NCBI GenBank assembly: GCA_947624215.1
Contig: CANQJJ010000007.1
Coordinates: 1 to 56,630 of the forward strand
From: an uncultured Clostridia bacterium
Lineage (GTDB): Bacteria; Bacillota; Clostridia; Christensenellales; Borkfalkiaceae
Direction of reading: 5' to 3'
Length of the DNA stretch: 56,630 nt
The translations under genes were made by a program, and so were the position numbers. Shown piece after piece: positions 14,792-22,769 of the stretch (within the stretch, counting starts at the first letter, position 1; every line of letters begins with the position of its first letter). The notes under the pieces were generated by a model, which saw only the letters and a list, made by a program, of their open reading frames with translations, did not search any database and had not been told where the DNA came from.

Positions 14792-17139
14792 TGAAATTCG
14801 CGCTCGCCGGCAATCCCAATTGCGGCAAAACGACGCTCTTCAACCTGCTCACGGGGTCTACCGCCTACGTCGGCAACTGGCCCGGCGTCACGGTGGATAA
14901 GCGGGAGGGGACCTACAAGCGCGGCGAGGAGCCCGTGCAGATCGTGGATCTCCCCGGCATCTACTCGCTCTCCCCTTACACCCCCGAGGAAGTCATCTCG
15001 CGCAACTTCATCCTCGACGAGAAGCCCGACTGCGTCATCAACATCGTCGACGCGACCAATCTCGAGCGCAACCTCTACCTCACCACCCAGCTGATGGAGA
15101 TCGACGTGCCCCTCGTCATCGCCCTCAACATGATGGACGCCGTGGAGAAGAGCGGCGACGAGATCGACGCCAAGGAGTTGGAGCAAAAGATCGGCCTGCC
15201 CGTCGTCGCCATCTCGGCCTTGAAGGGCGCGGGCATCAAGGAGCTCATGGACAGGGCCGTCTCCTTCGCCAAAAAGCCCCGCGCGGGGGTGACCGTGCTG
15301 CACGATTCCCCGCTTGCACACCTCGTGCGCGACGTCGGCATCGCACTCAAAGGGGCCAAGGTGGACGCACCCGTCTTCCACGCCGTCAAACTCGCCGAGA
15401 TGGACGAGATCGAAGTAAAAATGCACCCCGAGCTCGTGGGCATGGTGGAGGAATTCAAGGCCACCTTCGAAGACGAGACCTTCGGCGACGACTTGGAGGC
15501 CGTCGTGGCGGACGCGCGGTATAAGTACATCTCGGCCAACTACTCCTCGGCCTACCGCAGGAAGGAGCGCGGTGAAAAGCTCTCCCGCTCGGACAGGGCG
15601 GATAAGGTGCTCACCAACAAGTGGGCGGGCATCCCCATCTTCCTCGTCATCCTGTTCGCCATCTTCCACCTCACCTTCTCGGAGGACCTCTTCTACATCA
15701 GCGCGATGGCGGGGGGACTTCCCTCCCTCGAAGACTTGGGCCTCGACATGGGCAACCCCGGCGTGACGTTGCTCGCCTGTTTCTACGACGGGGCCATCTT
15801 CTCCCCGGGCGTCATCTTCACCAATCTTTGGACATGGTTGCTCGATTGGGTGGGGGAACTCATCGGCATCATCACGGGAAGCGCCCCGCTGTGGGTGGGG
15901 AGCTTTGTGGGCGACGGCATCTGGGGCGGGCTCTCCGCCGTGCTCGGGTTCATCCCGCAGATTCTCACGCTCTTCCTCTTCTTCTCCATATTGGAGGACT
16001 CGGGCTACATGGCCCGCGTGGCCTTCATCCTCGACCGCATCTTCCGCAAGTTCGGGCTCTCGGGCAGGGCGTTCATGCCCATGATCATGGGCTTCGGGTG
16101 CAGCCTTCCCGCCATGATCAACACGCGGACGCTCGCCGACGACAACGAGCGGACGGCCACGGTGCGCGTCATCCCCATGTTCTCCTGCGGCGCGAAACTG
16201 CCCATCCTCACGGCCATTGCGGGGGGCATCGTACAGGTGTTCGGCGTGGGCAATGCCGACGTCATCACTTACTCTATGTACCTCATCGGCATCGTGACGG
16301 CCATCGTCTGCGTGCTCATCATGCGCAACACGACCATGCGCGGCGAGACGCCTCCCTTCATCATGGAGCTGCCCGCCTACCATGCCCCGCTCTTCAAGGG
16401 CCTCATGATCCACCTCTGGGATAAGACCAAGCACTTCGTCAAGAAGGCCTTCACCATCATCTTTGCCTCGACCATCGTCATCTGGTTCCTCTCCAACTTC
16501 TCGTGGAATTGGCAGTTCCTGCCCGAGGAGATCGAGTTCGAAGGGGAGACCATCCTCGCGAACATGCACATGGACCAAAGCATCTTGGGCTCCGTGGGCA
16601 TGCTCATCCAGCCCATCTTCACGCCGCTCGGCTTCGGCTCGCAACTCAAAGAGTTCGGCTGGGTATTCGCCGTCGCCGCCATCACGGGGCTTGTGGCCAA
16701 GGAGAACGTCATCGCCACCTTCGGCACGCTCGCGGCCTGCGTCGCAGGGCAATATATCGCCACGGAGGAGGGCGTCGCGGAGGCCGTTGCCATGATCAAC
16801 GCCACGGGCATCACCATCCCCGCGCTCATCGCCTTCATCGCCTTCAATATGACGACAATTCCCTGCTTCGCCGCCTGCGCCACGGCCAAGGCAGAGCTCC
16901 CCGAGGGCAAGTTCAAGTGGACGCTCCTCTTCTGGGTCGTCACGTCCTACACCGTCGGCACGCTCATCTATCTCGTCGGGAGCTGGTGGTGGACCGTCTT
17001 CATCGTATTCGCCCTGCTCGCCGCCGCAGCCTTCGGCATCATCCTCTGGAACAAGCGGCATCCCATCGAAAACGGGGATACCATGTTTGAGACAGAGCCT
17101 CTCGAAGAGGCCGCGGCCGCAAAGGACGGTAAGCTATGA
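14788..17139 (+). CDS. feoB: Ferrous iron transporter FeoB
   Basis: 783 residues, imports Fe2+ across the inner membrane. The N-terminal G domain has all motifs: G1 GNPNCGKTT (8-16), the conserved T37 region VTVDKREG, G3 DLPG (54-57), G4 NMMD (114-117) and G5 SALKG (143-147). A helical guanine-dissociation domain follows. The membrane region contains two Gate motifs with the expected Cys residues: LEDSGYMARVAFILDRI...GFGCSLPA and the later FSCGAKLP/TTIPCFAACAT. Length is normal for the family. It is coupled by ATGA overlap to feoA upstream and to a Cys-rich small protein downstream. Confidence 0.97.
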   Translation: MMKFALAGNPNCGKTTLFNLLTGSTAYVGNWPGVTVDKREGTYKRGEEPVQIVDLPGIYSLSPYTPEEVISRNFILDEKPDCVINIVDATNLERNLYLTTQLMEIDVPLVIALNMMDAVEKSGDEIDAKELEQKIGLPVVAISALKGAGIKELMDRAVSFAKKPRAGVTVLHDSPLAHLVRDVGIALKGAKVDAPVFHAVKLAEMDEIEVKMHPELVGMVEEFKATFEDETFGDDLEAVVADARYKYISANYSSAYRRKERGEKLSRSDRADKVLTNKWAGIPIFLVILFAIFHLTFSEDLFYISAMAGGLPSLEDLGLDMGNPGVTLLACFYDGAIFSPGVIFTNLWTWLLDWVGELIGIITGSAPLWVGSFVGDGIWGGLSAVLGFIPQILTLFLFFSILEDSGYMARVAFILDRIFRKFGLSGRAFMPMIMGFGCSLPAMINTRTLADDNERTATVRVIPMFSCGAKLPILTAIAGGIVQVFGVGNADVITYSMYLIGIVTAIVCVLIMRNTTMRGETPPFIMELPAYHAPLFKGLMIHLWDKTKHFVKKAFTIIFASTIVIWFLSNFSWNWQFLPEEIEFEGETILANMHMDQSILGSVGMLIQPIFTPLGFGSQLKEFGWVFAVAAITGLVAKENVIATFGTLAACVAGQYIATEEGVAEAVAMINATGITIPALIAFIAFNMTTIPCFAACATAKAELPEGKFKWTLLFWVVTSYTVGTLIYLVGSWWWTVFIVFALLAAAAFGIILWNKRHPIENGDTMFETEPLEEAAAAKDGKL

Positions 17140-17315
17140 GTTGGTGGGAAATTCTGCTCATCATCGCCGCGGCGGGGTTTGTCGTCGCCGTGATCGCAGC
17201 GAGTTACATCCGCAAAAAACAGGGCAAGAGCGGGTGCGACTGCGGCAGCTGCGGGGGATGCCCGCACTGCAATGTCTGCAACAAAACGCAGCCCGGCAAG
17301 GGCCGCGAAAAGTAA
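17136..17315 (+). CDS. FeoB-associated Cys-rich membrane protein
   Basis: 59 residues. One N-terminal membrane helix (WWEILLIIAAAGFVVAVIAA, about 3-22) is followed by a basic stretch and a cysteine cluster, CDCGSCGGCPHCNVC (34-48). This small family sits directly after feoB in many Clostridia, where it may bind iron leaving the pore. The start overlaps the feoB stop (ATGA). Confidence 0.9.
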   Translation: MSWWEILLIIAAAGFVVAVIAASYIRKKQGKSGCDCGSCGGCPHCNVCNKTQPGKGREK

Positions 17316-17342
17316 GTCCACAGTCGATCTCCATAAATCTTC

Positions 17343-17376
17343 GTAAACGGTCTCCCGTCATCGGGGGGCCGTTTAC
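17343..17376 (+). terminator. Hairpin after the feo operon
   Basis: GTAAACGG and CCGTTTAC form the outer stem and TCTCCC/GGGGGG-type pairing fills the inside. A T run (TTTTTT) follows only about 20 bases later, so efficiency is uncertain. Confidence 0.5.
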
Positions 17377-17466
17377 GGTCTCTTCTGCGCGTTTTTTCCC
17401 GCCAAGCCGTGCCTCTTTCTGCGCCCGCGTGCTGCGGCTACGGGCAAGACGGGGAAAAGGACGGGG

Positions 17467-17528
17467 CTCGGAAATAACCCCGAACGAAGCCCTAAAACTC
17501 GGAAATAACCCCGAACGAAGCCCTAAAA
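17467..17528. repeat. 31-bp exact tandem duplication over a stop codon
   Basis: The unit from CTCGGAAATAACCCCG to GAAGCCCTAAAA is repeated once at 17467-17497 and 17498-17528. The second copy contains the stop codon of the minus-strand DUF4363 gene (17523-17525), so the first copy is duplicated 3' flank. Confidence 0.85.
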
Positions 17529-17900
17529 GATGTTTTCGAGGGCGGGGCGGTAGGTGGAGGGGAGGCACTCGGTGAGGTGCAGAAGGATCTCGAGCTTGGC
17601 GAGGGCGAGCGTGTAGTTTTGCTCCGCGATGAGCCGCACCGATTCGGACATGTAGTCGTCGATGCGCGCCACGTCGTTGTGCGGGATCCACACATGTAGG
17701 CGCTCTTTGCGCTGTTCCCACGCCGCCTGCACGGCCTTGGCGTCCTCCCCGTTGGCCGTCTCCTGCTCGGATTTGTCGTAGAGGCTTTCGAGCTCTTCGC
17801 GGAACCCCGAAAATTCCCCCTCCACGAAGAACCATTCAAAGACGCCGAGTCCGATGAGGAGCGCAACCGCCACCGCGATCGCTGTGAGTGATTTTGTCAT
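17523..17900 (-). CDS. DUF4363 family membrane-anchored protein
   Basis: 125 residues from ATG 17900: MTKSLTAIAVAVALLIGLGV, one N-terminal membrane anchor, then a helical extracytoplasmic domain with WEQRKERLHVWIPHNDVARI and a conserved YMSESVRLIAEQNY. This matches DUF4363, which is regularly found next to DUF421 (YetF) genes as here. An upstream GTG at 17963 would add 21 residues with no family match. That extension carries a perfect dispersed motif (GGTACCATGTCCGCG, 17919-17933), so the shorter start is preferred. The ribosome site is weak for both. Confidence 0.8.
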   Translation of the reverse strand: MTKSLTAIAVAVALLIGLGVFEWFFVEGEFSGFREELESLYDKSEQETANGEDAKAVQAAWEQRKERLHVWIPHNDVARIDDYMSESVRLIAEQNYTLALAKLEILLHLTECLPSTYRPALENIF

Positions 17901-17918
17901 ATGTACATCTGCGCACGG

Positions 17919-17933
17919 GGTACCATGTCCGCG
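17919..17933. other. Dispersed motif, exact 12-mer (GGTACCATGTCC)
   Basis: This copy lies between the YetF-like gene and the preferred start of the DUF4363 gene. It reads GGTACCATGTCCGCG on the plus strand. It is one of six exact 12-mers of GGACATGGTACC in the window. Confidence 0.75.
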
Positions 17934-17956
17934 CCGAGGCTCTTCAAAAGAAGGCT

Positions 17957-18643
17957 TCACCACGTCCTGCCGCCGGGGTAGGAGACGGTGAGCACCCTGT
18001 ATTTTTCGCCCTTGACTTGCAGGTAGAGCTTGCCCGTCCCGTCGGCGGTGAGCACGAGCACGTTGCGCTTTTTTACCCCCTCCCTTTGCAGAATGGGCTC
18101 GAAAAAGCTCTCCCCGAGGCCCGCGAGCTCCAAGTTTTTCGTATCATATTTCCCGCTCTCGATGATGACGAGGGGGAGGGAGGTCTGCAAGCTCTCGTAG
18201 TTCTCCTTGGGGAGCGCCGAAAACTGTCCGTTCGCCTCATAGAGGGCATAGTCCACGCTGTCGAGGGAGAAATATCCCGCCGTGCGCAGAGACTCGATGA
18301 GGTCGGATACGTCGAGGTTGTTGCGTTTGAGCTGGTAGTCGTCGATGCCGTTCTTGTTGATGACGAGGGCGGGCTTGCCGCTGATGAAGGACTTGACGGG
18401 TTTGAGGCGGAGGTCGAGCAGGGTCATGATCTCGTGCAGGACGTAGATGGTGACGACGGCGATGATGCCGTAGAGCAGGGGGATGGAGGTATCGGCCATG
18501 GGGATGCAGGCGAGCTCCGCGATGAGCAGGGTGATGACGAGCTCGAAGGGTTGCATCTCGCCGATCTGCCGTTTGCCCATGAGGCGCATGATGACGAGCA
18601 GTGTGAGGAAGATGATGGCGGTGCGGATGATGACGAGTACCAT
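17957..18643 (-). CDS. DUF421 (YetF-type) membrane protein
   Basis: 228 residues from ATG 18643. Three membrane helices occupy about 1-80 (IIRTAIIFLTLLVIMRLMGK, then PFELVITLLIAELACIPMAD and YGIIAVVTIYVLHEIMTLL). The cytosolic DUF421 domain follows, with KPALVINKNGIDDYQLKRNN and LRTAGYFSLDSVDYALYEANG. RQIGEMQPFELVITLLIAE is the family signature. Proteins of this type occur with DUF4363 partners and are linked to spore or membrane functions in Bacillota, but the biochemical role is unknown. The longer open frame to 18742 lacks membrane or family features. Confidence 0.85.
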   Translation of the reverse strand: MVLVIIRTAIIFLTLLVIMRLMGKRQIGEMQPFELVITLLIAELACIPMADTSIPLLYGIIAVVTIYVLHEIMTLLDLRLKPVKSFISGKPALVINKNGIDDYQLKRNNLDVSDLIESLRTAGYFSLDSVDYALYEANGQFSALPKENYESLQTSLPLVIIESGKYDTKNLELAGLGESFFEPILQREGVKKRNVLVLTADGTGKLYLQVKGEKYRVLTVSYPGGRTW

Positions 18644-18694
18644 GTGAAAATTTTGTGCAAGCGGTGAGAATTTATGTGCAGGCCCTCCAAACGC

Positions 18695-18723
18695 TTGCCC
18701 GAAACGAGCGAAAGTGGTATGAT
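18695..18723 (+). promoter_or_regulatory. Promoter of the folT riboswitch transcript
   Basis: TTGCCC (18695-18700), a 17-base spacer and TATGAT (18718-18723) place the transcription start within a few bases of the riboswitch 5' end. Confidence 0.75.
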
Positions 18724-18829
18724 GGATGCGAAGAGTAGCCAAGGCGCGTCAAGTGTTGCGAAACGGGACGTTGTTCGCAAACGAAAGGGCAAAGGGCCCT
18801 GCGGTGCCGCGGCGCGTCCGCTTTCTGCC
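18724..18829 (+). ncRNA. Tetrahydrofolate (THF) riboswitch
   Basis: The conserved blocks of the THF-I aptamer appear in order: AGAGTAG near 18732; GCGTCAAGTG; the P3 stem TTGCGAA/TTCGCAA around ACGGGACGTTGT; ACGAA; a small GC hairpin; GCGGTGCC; and TCCGCTTTC near 18817-18825. The aptamer senses reduced folates. The gene behind it is an ECF folate-type S component, the usual partner. Downstream, a short hairpin over the ribosome site gives the output. Confidence 0.9.
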
Positions 18830-18855
18830 CCGCAAATTTTCCTGCGGCGCGGCGG

Positions 18856-18876
18856 ACCTCCTCAGGGAGGTTTTTT
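18856..18876 (+). promoter_or_regulatory. Riboswitch expression platform: ribosome-site hairpin with T run
   Basis: ACCTCC-TCAG-GGAGGT is a 6-bp stem followed directly by TTTTT and the ATG. GGGAGG in its 3' arm is also the ribosome-binding site, 6 bases before ATG 18877. The stem can therefore block translation, and with its T run could also act as a terminator. Confidence 0.75.
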
Positions 18877-19551
18877 ATGTGTAAGACAAAAAACGAGGCA
18901 CCCATGTCCGCGACGGGGTCTTCTAAACTCATGAGGCTCCTCTTTTCGGACGTCATGCTCGGCAAGTCCCGTGCGCGCAAGGTGGCCTACACGGGCGTGG
19001 TGGCGGGGCTGTGCATCGTGACGAGCATGTTCCTCGAATTCAAGTTCCTCGACGTGCAGTTCTCGCTCACGATCTTCATGTCGGTGCTGGCGGGCATCCT
19101 CCTCGGGCCCCTGCTCGGGAGCGCGGCCGTCTTCCTCGGCGACTTCGTGGGGTATCTTTATAACAGCTGGGGGCTCCTGTATTATTGGTGGGTCGCGCTC
19201 TCGTGTGCGCTCATGGCCGTCGTGGCGGGGCTCGTCATGCGGCTGCCTCTCAGGTGCAGGGGGAGTGGCTACATCAAGCTCGCCCTCATCTGCCTTCTCA
19301 TCCTCGTCCTCTGCTCGGTGGGGGTGAACACGACGGGCTTCTACGTCTACTATACGCAGGTCGGCTTTTCCCCCAAGGCGCTCGAACTCCTTTCGGAGCA
19401 CTTCGGCGGGATGAATACCTACCTCACCTATGCCTTCGTGCGGCTGTTCTTTTTGGGGCAGATCTGGAACAGCCTCGCAAATTACGTCCTCCTCTTTGCG
19501 GCAATGCCCGTCTTGGGGGCGGTAAAACCCCTGCATATCGCGTTTGCATAG
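18877..19551 (+). CDS. folT: ECF transporter S component, folate type
   Basis: 224 residues with about six membrane helices from residue 40 (RKVAYTGVVAGLCIVTSMFL, IFMSVLAGILLGPLLGSAAV, LGDFVGYLYNSWGLLYYWWV). The pattern GILLGP..G.......GD..G is the folate/hydroxyethylthiazole S-component pattern. The THF riboswitch upstream supports folate as the substrate. It delivers substrate to a shared EcfAAT module that is not present here. The first 20 residues (KTKNEAPMSATGSSK) are an extra hydrophilic extension encoded by the dispersed motif. They closely match a linker peptide in dnaX. Confidence 0.85.
   Translation: MCKTKNEAPMSATGSSKLMRLLFSDVMLGKSRARKVAYTGVVAGLCIVTSMFLEFKFLDVQFSLTIFMSVLAGILLGPLLGSAAVFLGDFVGYLYNSWGLLYYWWVALSCALMAVVAGLVMRLPLRCRGSGYIKLALICLLILVLCSVGVNTTGFYVYYTQVGFSPKALELLSEHFGGMNTYLTYAFVRLFFLGQIWNSLANYVLLFAAMPVLGAVKPLHIAFA
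18884..18920 (+). repeat. Long form of the dispersed motif in folT
   Basis: About 33 bases around GGCACCCATGTCCGCGAC are nearly identical to 50750-50788 in dnaX. Both are read in the same frame, giving TKNxAPMSAT. Confidence 0.75.
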
Positions 19552-19579
19552 CTTTTTGTGCGCGAAGGGACGCAAGCGC

Positions 19580-19607
19580 TTGCATTTTTTTGCAGGTGTG
19601 GTATAAT
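19580..19607 (+). promoter_or_regulatory. Promoter of the lgt operon
   Basis: TTGCAT (19580-19585), a 16-base spacer and TATAAT (19602-19607) lie 30 bases before the lgt start, which has an AAGGAG ribosome site. Confidence 0.75.
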
Positions 19608-19636
19608 ATGGATGACCGTCTATAAGGAGTAAACTT

Positions 19637-20746
19637 ATGCAAACACTCTTGCTCAATCCCCTGTTCGGGGCATACGATAAGGGCATCTACGTCTTCTCGG
19701 TGCAGGTGCAATACTATGCCCTCGTCATCGTCTGCGGGATGATCCTTGCCGCGGCGCTCTCGGCGCTCCTCATGAAGCGGCGCAACATGGACCCCAATTT
19801 CGTGTTCACGCTCTTCATCTTCTGCATCCCGTCGGCCATCATCGGCGCGCGGCTCTTCTCCTGCCTCACCGATCCCGCGCTCGGCATCGGGGCGCTCTTG
19901 AAGTTCCCGTGGGAAGGCCTCTCGATCACGGGCGGTGTCATCGGCGGCGTCGGGGCGGGGCTCATCATCTGCCTCGTCTGTAAGGTGAACTTCCTCCGCG
20001 CGGCAGACTGCGTCGTCATCAACATCCTCTTCGCACAGGCGCTCGGGCGGTGGGGGAATTTCTTCAACGGGGAAGTGTACGGGCAGGCCGTCACAGACCC
20101 CGCCATGCAGTGGTTCCCCTTCGCCGTCCCGATCATCCCCGGTGCGGGCGGCGTGGCGCCCTTCTCCCACCTCTCGGCCGCGACGTGGCACTATGCCTTC
20201 TTCTTCTATGAATCCGTCATCAACCTGATCGGTTGGGCCATCCTCTTCACCCTCGCGTGGCGCATGAAGAAAAAGCCCAACGGCATTCTGATGTTCTCCT
20301 ATTTCGTGTGGTACGGCACCGTGCGTTCCATCATGGAGCCTCTCCGCGACGCACAATTCATCCTCGACGGCGGCGGCGTCATGTGGAGCGAACTCTTTGC
20401 CATCCTCATGATCCTCTTCGGCGCCCTCGGCATCGCGTCGCTTCTCATCATCAACTACAAGAAGGAGGGCAGCCTTGTCGGGAGCAAGAACGGCGACGCA
20501 TGCGGCATCACCAAATTTCTCTCTGCTTCGAAAGAGGAAAAGCCCTATTATTCCAAGCTCAACATGCTCGGCGCGAACTATCCCGCACGGCCCGAAAAGG
20601 AGGAAAAAAAGGAGAAGACTTCTTCCGTTTCCGCTCCTTCGAAAGAGCCCGCAGAGCCCTCTTCCGCACGCGGGAATGATGCACCTGAGAGCTCATCCGC
20701 ACCACCCATGTCCGAAAGTAACGACAAGGAGGAGAAAAAATCATGA
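19637..20746 (+). CDS. lgt: Prolipoprotein diacylglyceryl transferase
   Basis: 369 residues. Lgt transfers diacylglycerol from phosphatidylglycerol to the lipobox cysteine of prolipoproteins. Seven membrane helices are visible. The signature ALGRWGNFFNGEVYG is at about 137-151, with FYESVINLIG and the YGTVRSIMEPLR segment later. The first 290 residues cover the enzyme. The last 75 are a charged, low-complexity cytosolic tail (EKEEKKEKTSSVSAPSKEPA), with a dispersed-motif copy encoding APPMSES near the end. LspA, the next enzyme of the pathway, is two genes downstream in the same operon. Confidence 0.93.
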   Translation: MQTLLLNPLFGAYDKGIYVFSVQVQYYALVIVCGMILAAALSALLMKRRNMDPNFVFTLFIFCIPSAIIGARLFSCLTDPALGIGALLKFPWEGLSITGGVIGGVGAGLIICLVCKVNFLRAADCVVINILFAQALGRWGNFFNGEVYGQAVTDPAMQWFPFAVPIIPGAGGVAPFSHLSAATWHYAFFFYESVINLIGWAILFTLAWRMKKKPNGILMFSYFVWYGTVRSIMEPLRDAQFILDGGGVMWSELFAILMILFGALGIASLLIINYKKEGSLVGSKNGDACGITKFLSASKEEKPYYSKLNMLGANYPARPEKEEKKEKTSSVSAPSKEPAEPSSARGNDAPESSSAPPMSESNDKEEKKS

Positions 20747-22173
20747 GAAATCTCACGCTTCTCACCGACCTCTACCAGCTCACGATGGGGCAGGGGTATT
20801 TCAATGAAAAAAAGCACGAACAACTCGCCGTGTTCGACGTCTTCTTCCGCCCCAACCGCCTCATCACCTATTCCGTGGCGGCGGGCATGGAGCAGGTGCT
20901 CTCCTATCTCGAAAACCTGCACTTCGACGGGGAGGACATCGCCTATCTCCGCTCGCTCGGGTGCTTCTCCGAGGACTACCTCGCCTACCTTGCAAAGCTC
21001 CGCTTCACGGGGGACGTCGTCGCCGTGCACGAGGGAGAGCTCGTCTTCCCGTATGAGCCCATCCTCACGGTGACCGCGCCCATGTTGCAGGCCCAGCTCG
21101 TCGAGACGGCCATCCTCACCTTCGTCAACCACGAGACGCTCATTGCCTCCAAGGCCGCCAAGATCGTGGACGCCGCGGGCGGCGGGGTGATGGAGTTCGG
21201 GCTCAGGCGCGCGCAGGGTGCGGACGCGGGCATCTACGGCGCTCGGGCCGCCATGATCGGCGGGTGCGTGGGCACCTCCAACGTCTACGCGGGCAAGCTG
21301 TTCGACGTGCCCGTCTCGGGGACGATGGCACACAGCTGGGTGATGAATTTCCCCTCCGAGCTCGAGGCCTTCCGTGCCTACGCGAGGAGCTTCCCCGACA
21401 ACTGCCTTTTGCTCGTCGATACCTACGACACCCTCCGCAGCGGTGTGCCCCATGCCATCGAGGTATTCAGGGAACTGCGCGCGGGCGGCCACGAACCCAA
21501 GGGCATCCGTCTCGACTCGGGCGACCTCGCCTATCTCTCCAAACAGGCGCGCAAAATGCTCGACGAGGCGGGCTTCCCCCAAGCCGTCATCTGCGCCTCG
21601 GGCGACCTCGACGAATATTCCATCGCCTCCCTCAAGGAGCAGGGCGCGGCGATCGACAGCTGGGGCGTGGGGACCAAGCTCATCACGAGTGCAGACCTTC
21701 CCGCACTCGGCGGCGTCTACAAGCTGGCGGCCGTCTTCGAAAACGGCAGGGAGATCCCCAAGATCAAGCTCTCGGACACGACGGAGAAGGTCACCAACCC
21801 CGGCGTCAAGGAGCTCTACCGCCTCTACGACCCCGACACCGACAAGGCCATCGCCGACTACATTACGCGGGGCGGCGAGACCGTGGACGACGGGAAGCCC
21901 TTGGAGCTCTTCCACCCCGTGGAGACGTGGCGCCGCATGACGGTGGAGAAGTTCCGCGTGCGCAATCTCCGCGAGAAGATCATGCAAAACGGAAAGCGTG
22001 TTTCGGACATGGTACCCCTCAAAGAGCTCGCTGCATACTTCCGCCGCGAGAAGGCGCGCTTCTGGGAGGAGTACACCCGCCGCGACATGCCCCATATCTA
22101 TAAGGTAGATCTTTCGCCCGAACTTCACGCGCTCAAAACAAAAATGGTCGCGGGCAAGGGAAGTGCGGAGTGA
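20743..22173 (+). CDS. pncB: Nicotinate phosphoribosyltransferase
   Basis: 476 residues. It makes nicotinate mononucleotide from nicotinate and PRPP in NAD salvage. The fold is clear: LTDLYQLTMGQGYF at the N-terminus, EFGLRRAQGADAG, GTSNVYAG, the catalytic-histidine segment SGTMAHSWVMNFPSELEAF, then DTYDTLRSGVPHAIE and GIRLDSGDLAYLS. The length fits the longer bacterial subgroup. ATGA overlap with lgt gives coupling. An exact dispersed motif at 22004-22017 encodes SDMVPL. Confidence 0.95.
   Translation: MRNLTLLTDLYQLTMGQGYFNEKKHEQLAVFDVFFRPNRLITYSVAAGMEQVLSYLENLHFDGEDIAYLRSLGCFSEDYLAYLAKLRFTGDVVAVHEGELVFPYEPILTVTAPMLQAQLVETAILTFVNHETLIASKAAKIVDAAGGGVMEFGLRRAQGADAGIYGARAAMIGGCVGTSNVYAGKLFDVPVSGTMAHSWVMNFPSELEAFRAYARSFPDNCLLLVDTYDTLRSGVPHAIEVFRELRAGGHEPKGIRLDSGDLAYLSKQARKMLDEAGFPQAVICASGDLDEYSIASLKEQGAAIDSWGVGTKLITSADLPALGGVYKLAAVFENGREIPKIKLSDTTEKVTNPGVKELYRLYDPDTDKAIADYITRGGETVDDGKPLELFHPVETWRRMTVEKFRVRNLREKIMQNGKRVSDMVPLKELAAYFRREKARFWEEYTRRDMPHIYKVDLSPELHALKTKMVAGKGSAE
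22004..22017 (+). other. Dispersed motif, exact 12-mer, within pncB
   Basis: CGGACATGGTACCC lies in the coding sequence and is read as SDMVP. The local protein sequence is a hydrophilic segment near the C-terminus. Confidence 0.75.
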
Positions 22174-22175
22174 AT

Positions 22176-22769
22176 ATGAAACGTCTGAAAATGTTCAAGC
22201 GGGCGGCGGGCTGGGCGCTCGTGATGCTCATCCTGCTCTTTGCCGACCTCATCACCAAACAGCTCGCGGCGCTCTATCTCAAACCCATGCTCCCGGGCGG
22301 GGTGGACTTTTTGCCGGGGTTCATCGAGCTCCGCTACACGGAAAACGACGCCATCGCCTTCGGCATCGGGAGCGGCAACCGCGTCTTCATGATCTTTATC
22401 ACCGTGCTTACGGTCGTGCTCATCGGTTGCATCGGGGTGCTCTCGTTCACCTATTTTAAGAACAGGGCGGCGGGAAGATACACCCTCGCGGTCATCGAGG
22501 CGGGCGCGGTCGGCAACCTCATCGACCGTTTAGCCCTCGGCTATGTGCGCGACTTTCTCGACATGTCCGCCTTCCGTCCCTTCTCCTTTTTGGGGTCGAA
22601 TTTCAACTTCGGCGTGTGCAACGTGGCCGATTATTTCATCACGGTAGGCGCCGTCGCCCTCATCTTCGTGTTGCTGTTCATCGGGCCCGAGGCCGTCTTC
22701 CCCTTAAAGAAGTCATGGCGCGAGGAGGCCAAACGCCGCGAGGCGGCAGGGAAAGATGCAGAGGCGTGA
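22176..22769 (+). CDS. lspA: Lipoprotein signal peptidase (signal peptidase II)
   Basis: 197 residues. It removes signal peptides from diacylglyceryl-modified prolipoproteins, acting after Lgt. There are four membrane helices. The two catalytic Asp motifs are GAVGNLIDRLALGYVRDFLD and FGVCNVADYFITVG, and RYTENDAIAFGIG is the conserved substrate loop. ATG 22176 is 5 bases after GGAG; GTG 22170 overlaps the pncB stop and is the alternative. The C-terminal 20 residues are charged. The next gene starts 14 bases before its stop. Confidence 0.93.
   Translation: MKRLKMFKRAAGWALVMLILLFADLITKQLAALYLKPMLPGGVDFLPGFIELRYTENDAIAFGIGSGNRVFMIFITVLTVVLIGCIGVLSFTYFKNRAAGRYTLAVIEAGAVGNLIDRLALGYVRDFLDMSAFRPFSFLGSNFNFGVCNVADYFITVGAVALIFVLLFIGPEAVFPLKKSWREEAKRREAAGKDAEA

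Noticed and set aside
14731..17061. A 776-codon open frame on the minus strand opposite feoB
   Set aside because: It is a low-complexity Asp/Glu/His/Arg shadow of feoB caused by high third-position GC. It has no ribosome site or family match.
20578..22128. A 516-codon minus-strand frame opposite pncB
   Set aside because: It is antisense to a full-length, conserved pncB and shows only shadow composition.
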